Assembly (NCBI GenBank): GCA_037576195.1
Contig: CM075103.1
Coordinates: 23,870,001 to 23,934,000 of the forward strand
DNA from: Phytoseiulus persimilis
Taxonomy: Eukaryota > Arthropoda > Arachnida > Mesostigmata > Phytoseiidae
Direction: 5' to 3'
Length of the DNA: 64,000 nt
Program-made: the position numbers and the translations under genes
Part shown: positions 55,588 to 64,000 of the stretch, in pieces
How the letters are laid out: the number at the start of each line of letters is the position of its first letter
How positions within the stretch are numbered: position 1 is the first letter of the stretch
The notes under the pieces: generated by a model
What the model saw: the letters and a program-made list of their open reading frames with translations, nothing else
Told to the model about the DNA's origin: nothing
Databases searched by the model: none

Positions 55588-56855
55588 CAGTGAAAGTTCA
55601 GAAGTATCATTTGAAGCCACCGCCAGGCTGACACCCACTCCCTGAGGAGCTTGCCACGATGACGATGCTACTCCATTGCACACCAGGGCCATGCCTCGAA
55701 GGAACGAGAGCGCCAAATTTTTAAAATCACCATGCTCCCTGCTTCGCCTCAGAACGCACCGTCGCGCTGCGCAAGTCGCATGGTACGGATCGTTGCACGA
55801 ATCGTCAAAAATATCTCTCTGAGCTCGCTCTTGTGATCCGGTTCTGTCCGAGAGAATCCCGTTTTCTATAGCGGGGAATCTTTCCCACTCTACTGGACGC
55901 AACGATGAGTGGCTTTGCTTAGGTGGTGCACACAAAAAGTTGGGTCTGGAAATGGTTTTTGAAAGGTGGCTTACAAGCCAAATGCACAGACTGTTCCAGG
56001 GTGGGAATTTAAATGGAGCTAGAATGTTCGAGACATTTCACACGTTTTCGCACGATAGGATGCTCCAGATAACTGACTCCCAGCAGCTGGGAAAAACGAA
56101 AAATATAGCTCTGACCGTAGCTTCATTTGCGTTCGGAGTTCCAAACCTAGTGAGTGATTGTTTTCGTATCTCGGAACTCAGGAATTAGAGACAGAAAGAT
56201 CGACGAGCGCTTTGAGCAAACATTTGAGGACACAGCATGGATTGAAGGAAAACAGTCCACTGCCGACTCGTGACTCATCATCGACGGATCGAGCATCAAA
56301 TTCTGAGCGAGCCCTTATCATTTCGGCGGTTGGTCGCGGTTCTCACCTGCGGTTCTCGGACCGCGGTTCTTACTTGCGGTTCTCAGAGAACCGAGAACCG
56401 CGGTTCCTTGCGATGCCTACTCCCGCGAGACCGACACCCAACTGCTTTCGGAGGAAATAAGGAAGAAATACGACCTCCCTACGACCGGAGCATCCCGCAA
56501 CTACATTGAAGGCTGGCACGAGAAAATGGCAGAGGTGGACCCAGATATCATCACTCATCCGGCACTGAGAATGAGTGTAAGGAATCAAACTACAAGAGAA
56601 GACATCTTTCGATATAAGATAACATATGAGATAAGTGATAAGAGAGTTAGACAGAGCCCGGACGAGAACTGCAGGTGTGCATTGTGTGCGAAGGAATGCT
56701 CCCATTATCACCTGTACAGCTATGAAAACTCAAACAACTTTGACCTGAGCAGGTGCGAAATGCAGATGAATGACAGATTGTAACATATAGAAACCACCCA
56801 CACTGATGTTCGGTGATTAGAACGTTTATCAAGGTATGTGATCCATTTCAGCTCG

Positions 56856-57388
56856 TCATTCAATGACCCCCATCCGCCCGAACGAACCTGATGGAGCTCT
56901 ACCAACACCTCTTCGATGAAGATGCATGACTTCTAATGTATATAGATAAACGGAGACTCGATTATCGTTTTCCTCGAATCTGCGATAGCAATGTAAGAGT
57001 GGTATCTCGGTTGGATGAATAACTTCTAGGACCTCCATCCTGATCTGAGCAAAATCGTCCGGCACCATCCGACCCCGTAGAGGTCAAGCCGCTCTCGATG
57101 CGCCGCTTGGTGGAGGCTTCGTCGACTTAATTCCGTGAACGTGACGCCGGAGAGAGCCTGACTCGAGAGCTCTTTCCCTCGGCACTGATATAGGCTTCGG
57201 AAGAAATAGTCTGTCAAACCCTGATCATTTGATGCTTGGCTGTGAGGTCGCGGGATCTCCACACGAATTCGAACATCTCTATGTTTCACCTCCAAACATT
57301 CGAATGCGTCAGAACTGGATTCCATGCGAGGAAGATGGCAAACATAATCCATACGCAAGTTGGCCTTCGACCCCGTTCGATCGCCCAT
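56856..57388 (-). pseudogene. Frameshifted coding remnant of unknown family
   Basis: The minus-strand frame 57026-57388 (LTDYFFRSLYQCRGKEL, FTELSRRSLHQAAHRERLDL) appears to continue in another frame at 56856-57068 (MVPDDFAQIRMEVLEV, HPTEIPLLHCYRRFEE). The switch lies near 57065. No domain recognised. It lies downstream of the 486-residue gene on the same strand and may be a relic of it or of a neighbour. Confidence 0.35.
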
Positions 57389-57730
57389 TTCTTCGACATT
57401 TTCGATTCACTTGAAACTTCACATCTGGTCATTGGAAACATTGGCAAAGCCCAGCATCCGGGGGCTACTGTTCCTAAGCTAATATTCCACGAAACCGAGC
57501 AACGAAAGTCTATCCCTGTCGATGCATATCGGGACTGTCATCGACGGAAAGTTCACTGCCTTTCAACGGAATCGAGCGGAGCTCTATCCGGGAAAACGCT
57601 GCGAAAATGTGAATTCACATTCTGAAATTATGAGACAAGAAAAGTTTGATACTGAGGACGGAACTATATTTGCAAGACGTGGTTCTCGATCTGAAGCTCT
57701 TCTAAGATGTAGGTCGGCACAGGGCTCGAA

Positions 57731-59191
57731 TCACCTTGCCGTTGGTTCGGTGTGGCTCAAAGCTCCGAACTCCTGGTGGATCTCGATCCACGCAGCCAGT
57801 CCCGCCGGAACTCGAGCGCCCTCCTGTGCTGATTTGCAAGCCCTCGCGGCTAGACAGGAGAGTCGACCCGGTTGATATCGGTCGGAGTCCGTGCCTCTTT
57901 TCCCAAGAGTGAGCGCACAGCAAAGAAGCGGCGCGATGTCCGGGAGCACGGTGCTGGGCGCCTCTTTCGAAATCTGTAGCAGGAGCCCGGCGGAAGAGCT
58001 CTCTGAAACCTTCTGACAGGGGAGCCGATCATCCGCCAGGAGTTCAGGATACTTGCAAGCTAGCTCCCTGCTCGCTCTGAGGCGCTGCTCAGCCGTGAAG
58101 AACAGGCTCGCACCCCTCCCAATGAGGAGCTCGAGGCTCCTGGTCATTGCCTCCACTTGCCGGAGTGCCCCATCGACCCCCCGATGATCCCATGCTCGGC
58201 CTCGGCCGCGCCAGTTGTCGTTGCGAATGCACCGGAGCAGATAGAGCAGAAGATGGCTAAGGAAACTGTCGAGCGCTTCGCCGGGGATCGAATCAGCGCC
58301 GAAGCCCTCGACGAACCAAACCTCGCTCGTCTCGCGAGACAGCTTCAGGTACAGAAGAACCTCATGCCACTTCGGAGAAGAGATCATCATCGACTCGAAT
58401 CTGCGGCAGAATATGCTGTTTAAATCCGCGAACGGATCCCTGAAAATTTCGCGGATGGACGAAATCCTGAGGTAGAATCGAGTCAGCTGCGAATGCGTTG
58501 ATACGGCTGTGAGCATCTCATGGAAATGCCTGGAATCCACGAGGCCTAGCAGACAGCACTGGACCAGGAACTCGGTCGGATGACCTTCGGCGATCTGCTT
58601 CTCCATCGCGATGATGTCTTCCAAAGAGTCGAAACACTTCTCCGGCGTGGACTGGCGCTTGATGCCTCCCTCATCGCGGATTCGTTGCGCCATGCGGAAG
58701 TAGTCGAGTGTTTGCTTGCGACGGAGGCCGGTTCTCCTCGAGAGCTGCCCGCTCAAGAGCCCGTCGAACACCGTTACTTCGAGGAACTCGCAGGCGGCCG
58801 CTCGCGTTTCGGTCGGGAAACCGGAGTCGGGTTTGATCATCCCCAAGACCTCCTTTTTCAGCCCGAGCCTGGCGAGGATGCTGAGGATGCTGAAGTTCGG
58901 CTGTTCCGCTGTATCCGGAACTTGACGTCTGGTCAACTCACGGAACAGGCCCTTGTACACCTCGAGGACTTCACGACCTCGAGGACTCTCTTGAAGAGCG
59001 CGCAGCTCCTCCGTCTCCCCCCCTACGGAGTCTAGTAGGTATTTGCGGGTGAAGCACTTCCACTGTTGTCGCCGGCGGAACATTTTCAGGAGGTGAAGCA
59101 TGATCGCTCTGAATGAGCCTTCATGAATGAAGGACCCGAGCACGAGGTCGTGCTGGTCGTCGTCGTTTGAGTATCTCGCGCAGATCCTCAT
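57731..59191 (-). CDS. Unrecognised 486-residue intronless protein
   Basis: The longest apparently intact non-transposon ORF on this strand. The frame is open further upstream (to 59485) but the first true ATG is at 59191 (AAGAATGAGG, A at -3). The sequence is rich in Leu, Arg and Glu, looks alpha-helical throughout (KEVLGMIKPDSGFPTETRAA, FLSHLLLYLLRCIRND), and has no signal peptide, transmembrane span or zinc motif. A helical-repeat scaffold is possible, but I see no clear repeat period. Codon use and length suggest a real gene. No AATAAA is evident close downstream. Function unknown. Confidence 0.65.
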   Translation of the reverse strand: MRICARYSNDDDQHDLVLGSFIHEGSFRAIMLHLLKMFRRRQQWKCFTRKYLLDSVGGETEELRALQESPRGREVLEVYKGLFRELTRRQVPDTAEQPNFSILSILARLGLKKEVLGMIKPDSGFPTETRAAACEFLEVTVFDGLLSGQLSRRTGLRRKQTLDYFRMAQRIRDEGGIKRQSTPEKCFDSLEDIIAMEKQIAEGHPTEFLVQCCLLGLVDSRHFHEMLTAVSTHSQLTRFYLRISSIREIFRDPFADLNSIFCRRFESMMISSPKWHEVLLYLKLSRETSEVWFVEGFGADSIPGEALDSFLSHLLLYLLRCIRNDNWRGRGRAWDHRGVDGALRQVEAMTRSLELLIGRGASLFFTAEQRLRASRELACKYPELLADDRLPCQKVSESSSAGLLLQISKEAPSTVLPDIAPLLCCALTLGKRGTDSDRYQPGRLSCLAARACKSAQEGARVPAGLAAWIEIHQEFGALSHTEPTAR

Positions 59192-59630
59192 TCTTGCTGG
59201 AGCTGGTTCTGTTTGCTGAGTAGCGGAGTTGCTTGAGTCTTGGAAGCTGTGCGCCTGGTTGTTATTTCGGCAATCGGCTCCTCGTTTTATACGCGATTCT
59301 CTGATGTTCGGGGAGAGAGCTCGAGCCCCCGTTCGGGGCGAGGAGGACGCTCTCAAGAGCAGCCCAACAGCCTTCTCAGCTTTTCGTCGTTGCGGTTTCG
59401 GTTGAGGCTTGGGGTCCGCTAGAAAGCGCAACGCACCTCCAATGCATGCATCCGTCGGGCGCCTCTGGGTGCAGCCGGTCTCCAAGAATGCCTAAGCCAA
59501 CTTCACAGCGTAAACTTAGCAATTCCATGTTTGGGGTCGGAACAGATTGTTCCGCAGCTTATGGGAACTTCTCGACTCGGGAATCGCGCGAGAGAACGGA
59601 GAGGAGAAGTATTTCAGGTGAGTATCCTTA

Positions 59631-60113
59631 TCCTTACTATATATAATCGGCTTAGTCTGTCAGTTTGTCCGCACTTTTTGTGGAAGACATGAGTGTGATA
59701 CCGGGACCAATCTGAACACACTCTCCCGAATCTGGAGAGGTGATTCCGGTACGAGTCTGACCATACATTTTAAAAGCTGGAGGGGTGATTCCGGGACCAA
59801 TGTGAGCATTACTTTCCAACACTGGAGGGGTGATTCCGGGATCAATGTGAGCATTACTTTCCAGCTCTGGAGGGGTGATTCCGGGATCAATCTGAGCATT
59901 ACTTTCCAGCTCTGGAGGGGTGATTCCGGGACCAATGTGAGTATTACTTTCCAACTCTGGAGGGGTGATTCCGGGACCAATGTGAGTATTACTTTCCAAC
60001 TCTGGAGGGGTGATTCCAAGACCAATCTGACCATACTTTTCAAAATCAGAATGCTGACCCAGTAAAACGAGAGAAAAGTGCCTCGATGGCAGGGAGCGCC
60101 GTCCAACCGCGCG
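59631..60113 (-). mobile_element. Complete 483-bp minisatellite element with both conserved end blocks
   Basis: Read on the minus strand: end block 1 (60113 to 60042: CGCGCGGTTGGACGGC, CTGCCATCGAGGCAC, GGGTCAGCATTCTG), about eight 45-bp units, then diverged terminal units and end block 2 (GTGCGGACAAACTGACAG ... TATATATAGTAAGGA, to 59631). Block 1 also ends the 22760-24615 array, and block 2 ends the 12856-13782 array. The structure (unique 5' block, central tandem repeats, unique 3' block) resembles non-autonomous Helitron-type or DINE/pearl-like elements. That class assignment is inference; no target duplication is seen. Confidence 0.7.
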
Positions 60114-61494
60114 AATGGAAGGTATCCACCAGAGCCCAAGATGCGCGCTGCTGCTCAAAGTCACCGTTGGAAATACTCTGGGGGCTAGCGTTGCAGACAT
60201 CGGTCGGCTTGCCGGTCTTTTCAGTAATAGGGCCAGGGAGCCGATGAGAAGAACTGATTCGCAGAGAAACACGATTGACAGATTGAGCGGACGTTGGTCG
60301 GGGTTACTCCCGAAAAACTGGGGCGGCTACCGAGCTCAAAACTATTCAAAACCTGAGCATAAGTTCGTGAAAGCTTCTCTCGATCGGGGTTCCGGATACA
60401 ATAAGAGTCGTATCGGGCTGCTTCTGCCATCGGGCGAGAACCACTTAATTTCTATGGGAAAACTCCTGTCATGAGAAACGAACCTCACTCCCTGAACAGA
60501 ATGCACCTCTCCAGCCAAAGCTTGTTCATGCCATGCCTGACATCTGTGGGGATGAGGTGAACGTTTGCCTGCCGTTTTTCACCCGTGTAGATGGAGTTTT
60601 GACCGAATACTGGACATCGAAATTGTGTGAGGCGTGAGCTGACGATGGCACGATGGATGTGTTTGAAAGCCAGATTTTTTAGTTTGCTGAGCTCGACTGG
60701 ACCATTAGTACTCAAGAAACAGTGATATTCGGATTCATCGGAGGAAGCTGTATCAGAAGCGTGAGAGCTGTCTCAGCCCACGCCGTCACCAACAAGGCCA
60801 GAGCGTTGGAGTGCCATCAAAGGGAACGTTTCGTCTCACCAAGTAATGGACTCCGTGGTGGCCGTTGCACTTCGTTGACATATCGAGCTCCATCGATCTC
60901 AGAGCCTCGAAGGGCTTTTTGGGAAATCGGGAAAAAGCTCCGGAATGAGTCCGCGGGAACCTATCCACCGGTGTCGGTGTCCCTGAATCCCAAGAGCATT
61001 GGGCAGCCCTCGGTCGGTAATGAGAGTTACCGACTTCTTGATTCAGGCGTTAGCGGGTGAGAACTGTCAGTAGTCGCTCGTCTTCTCGTTCCATCACCAT
61101 TTAGGATATGAATTTTCACTCAAAAAACTAAAATAACATTTTCGCATCAAAAGCTCAACGATGACTGCCATGGATCGCGGATCTGATTTCCATTGTTCGA
61201 AGGCCGTTGATTTTACAGGGGCTTTGAACGAGAAAGTCACTCTGTGCCAATCAATCGATGGAGCTCTGTGAAAGACGCGTGGCCTTCGTATTCACGTGAT
61301 AGTGTCACAAGAATGTTCCTTCCTGGCAGTGGCATCTGAGGATTCGAGCTTGGGAGTCACTGTGAGGTCACAGCCCATGTGAGAGTGTGAACCTTCTTTG
61401 AAGCTGGCCGAGATATCAGGGAGTTTCCGAGATGGAGAAGCGTTAAGTGCGAACAACCGACGTCACGCTGATTCTTCGTACAGGGGGAAGCGTA
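60114..61494. other. Unassigned stretch
   Basis: No gene or repeat recognised. Open frames (for example 60722-61060, +) lack motifs. Confidence 0.35.
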
Positions 61495-64000
61495 AATTTC
61501 TACATCAGCGCTGTAGCACCAGCTTTTCTTGACATATGGCGATTTCAAGCCATGGCTCGATTCCGTCATTGCCGCCGAACGAGGGGTAGCCGGGAACTGA
61601 TACTTGCCGTGGTTGCTCCGCACGGGGTCCGGCTAATTCGAAGGAATTCTCAGCGGAATCCGTCAACATGAGCAGCAATAATCTAGGAATCTCCTAGAGT
61701 CTTTGGAAGAAACACAGCAATCTTCTTGTCCTGGTGAATGCCCCAAGAATGATTGTTGTTTTTACACCGCAACCAGACAGTTCACTGAGTCAATCAGAAT
61801 CGGTATTCGACTTATCGGAATTGGAAAAGTCCGTAGGTATCGGAAAATTACCGTCGCACGGTACTTCATGCTTGCCTCATATTCACAGCGGAGCGTGAGC
61901 GGCTGTGTTGGTTCCATACACATGAGCCTGTCCAAACTGTGAGACGGTCTTGGACATCCTGTGATTCAGAAATGATACCAAACGCTTGAAGGGATTCGGA
62001 GTGAAAACGAGTCGAAGAGAGCATCGAAATACTTTTATCCGCCCAGCTCGACGACCCTCGATGATATTGAAAGCGGCTCACAAGGAAGGACATGGGCCAG
62101 CGACCCCCTCCCCTCCTCTCGCTTCGCCATTCACCCCAACTGTGACGATTTTGCTGATTTCCGACAAATTCTGATGTATTGCTTGAATCAGACGAACCGC
62201 CGCGTTCCATTCGTTCAAAATGAAGGTTTCCAACGGGGAATCACCCTCGGCGAACTCATCGAATCTCTGCTGATGAATCGATAAGCCCTCGGACCCCCTC
62301 CATACTATTCCCGGTATGCGAGTCCTGGCGATAAGGTGCACCGGCCCGGTATGACGCCAGCCAGACTCCTTGGCCTCTCTTCGAGGTCATGGGATACCCT
62401 CCCCTTGCATGTTGTGGAATGTTTAAAAAAGATGGACGGGGAGACTTTTCGGACACAGTGGAGGTGCTTTCGGGACCGATCTGACCATATTCTCAGAAAT
62501 CTAGGAAGGGTATCCCGGGGTCGATCTCACCACACTTTTCGGAGTGTAGGGAGGTGATTCCGGTATCGATATCACCTGTCGGGGTATTCGAAACTGCCGC
62601 CGATGATGAGTAGAGTACACACGGTCATGTCAGACGCATCAAATCACCGCCCGTTTTGCCTTCATTGGGGACTGGCGCATGAACAATGATTCGTGAGGAT
62701 TTCGGAGGATCGAACGTCAGATAAGAGTATCAATCAGTCTTGCCTCGATGTCTGATGAGCAACGAAGTCCAAGTGTCAGTACGTAGGGCTTAGCTCAACC
62801 ACGACTTATTCCGTCGTGGATTTGTTAACAGTGAGGGGCTTGGAGAGCGAAGCTTTCTTCTGAACGGATTATGATTTTCTCTGGTACAAATCTTTGGAGT
62901 TTTTTTCGTGGCTCACATATGTTCCGTGGAATATGAGTGCTAGCCCGGTGCCCAGCCATCAACATATAATCGACGAGCGAGGACTATGTAGTTGATAACA
63001 TAAAGCGTCCCCGCCCGGGATGACGTTATCACAACTGATATGCCAGCCGTTGGGAACTGGTATCCTACGGTGGCTGCTCCGCTAGTCCCCATTTCATGCG
63101 AAACAGGCGGCGGTTTCATGCACCTGCACTGCGCGGGCCCTGATCATCTTTATCGGCGGTTGTACGTATTCCCGACTCGCATTCTTTAAACTCGGAGCAC
63201 GTGAGTGGGGGTCGCAAAAATTCACGAGTCCGAGTCTGCGACCCATACTCGTGAGCATTAAGAAACATTTGGGGTTGCGGTGGAATGTTTCCGCAGGTTT
63301 TGTGGTGGTTTTGAAGGGTGGTGAAACCTCGTTTCGCGATTCTCAGCTCAATGGTCCGTTGAGCGGATTCTGGCATCCCAGATTTCTCCTGGGAGCCTCC
63401 TAGCCTTTCGCCAGGAGTTAAATGGGACGAGTGCGGCATTTCATCGTGCCAGTCCATTCGCGATTATTCGTGGTTTTTGGTACACAGCGTCAGGGGACCT
63501 CACGGAATGCGATGCATCGGCCATGGCTTCGGAGGATTCGCAGTTCCCGTGGTATTCCCAGTGTTTCTGCTTTTTCAGCTTTTTCAAGACAGCCTTTTGT
63601 CAAATTTTTCGCAAGAAACGGAACATTCCCGCAATAAAAACTGTCGATGAGGATGAGTATATGCTTGCGCTCAAACCGGCTCATTACGGGAAGAAAGTGC
63701 GGGAGCTGTTGGGATTGTGATCTACGGACAGACGTTCATTGGTATCCTCCAAGCCAACGAGCTGAGTAATTGTAGTTCGGGCTGAACTCCAGTCGGGGAA
63801 ATGAGCTATGTAGAAACCTCAATGGCTGCCCATCAGACGACCAGGGGGCGCCACCGCTGGAGAGAGCTCGAGTCCGGTGAGGGTTTTCTTGCGAGGGCTT
63901 TGAGTCTGGTTTATTAAGCGGTCTGAATCGAGTCTCAGGCTACTTTCTGTGAGGTTTCACAGTGTGTGGATCGCGTCACTGGTTCTTTGTTTCTTCGAAA
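61495..64000 (+). repeat. Segmental duplication, copy 2 (continues past window end)
   Basis: 61495-61687 matches the left part of module M at 10610-10801. 61688-64000 matches 3455-5767 almost perfectly. The last base lies 21 bp before where the F-box ATG would fall (64022), so a third F-box gene probably starts just outside the window. Confidence 0.95.

Larger units (their letters stand above)
53200..56419. mobile_element. hAT-like DNA transposon remnant
   Basis: The left end TAGGCATCGCA (53200-53210) and right end TGCGATGCCTA (56409-56419) are inverse. Subterminal regions are packed with GAACCGCGGTTC-type words, as in many hAT ends. Flanks CTCCCGGC and CTCCCGCG look like an 8-bp target duplication with two changes, and removing the element rejoins the LINE reading frame. 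Near 56200-56255 (+) ALSKHLRTQHGLKE resembles the end of a BED zinc finger, typical of hAT transposases. Most of the transposase is missing and a second transposon occupies the interior. Confidence 0.75.
51736..56783 (+). mobile_element. LINE split by a nested hAT-like element
   Basis: Real LINE segments are 51736-53199 and 56420-56783. First part: EAAGPDEILNE (about 52045), QQFGFRAGKSTIMA, AVFVDYRAAFD, TTGVAQGDNPSPLVFSVLL and YADDAVIY (about 52710). The frame passes an in-frame TAG at 53070 and reads WEDKTKSQWELLDKL up to 53199. After the hAT element it resumes with LLSEEIRKKYDLPTTGASRN and ends with a C-terminal knuckle (CRCALCAKECSHYHLYSYEN). This RT belongs to a different lineage from the 1-1830 and 40715 LINEs. 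The endonuclease is absent, so it is 5'-truncated or decayed. Confidence 0.85.

Overview
The window is eukaryotic and animal-like. Coding density is low, predicted introns are short (GTAAGT or GTGAGT donors, AG acceptors), AATAAA signals are present, and there is a dense mixture of transposon classes. An arthropod is most likely. A chelicerate such as a mite is possible, but the sequence alone does not fix the species. Nothing points to a bacterium or plasmid: there are no operons and no ribosome-binding-site pattern.

Only two loci look like intact single-copy-style host genes. One is an intronless F-box/leucine-rich protein gene (5789-7657, +). The other is an unrecognised 486-residue intronless gene (57731-59191, -). 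The decayed host-like loci are a truncated F-box copy (2949-3072), an AGC-type protein kinase pseudogene (48034-49068, -), and a broken membrane-protein-like locus (about 36965-38762, -). A possible multi-exon gene lies at 32697-34494 (-).

The F-box gene sits in a duplicated unit. Its roughly 1 kb upstream region occurs three times (1947, 4757, 62990). A block of more than 2.3 kb (3455-5767) reappears nearly base-for-base at 61688-64000 and runs off the window. A third, older copy of the outer module (10610-11541) was cut by a Gypsy LTR.

The rest is layered mobile DNA: five LINE remnants; a tRNA-derived SINE with a 16-bp target duplication (8681-8951); a truncated Gypsy element (11542-12855); a Copia element with a complete pol and an extra signal-peptide/membrane ORF (27226-32670); an apparently intact DDE transposon whose transposase ends in a SWIM zinc finger (17301-20389); a deleted relative of it nested inside a hAT-like element nested inside a LINE (51736-56783); a 0.9 kb double foldback MITE (14509-15406); a 310-bp MITE with perfect 29-bp ends (42408-42717); and an unclassified spliced repeat element in three copies, called TE-X here.

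The most unusual signal is a 45-bp minisatellite (15 codons, open in several frames) found in at least four arrays in both orientations. It has conserved end blocks, suggesting a minisatellite-carrying non-autonomous mobile element. Diverged versions of the same unit also lie within the long terminal inverted repeats of the nested SWIM-DDE transposon. The longest array (22760-24615) contains a three-unit, 135-bp higher-order repeat.
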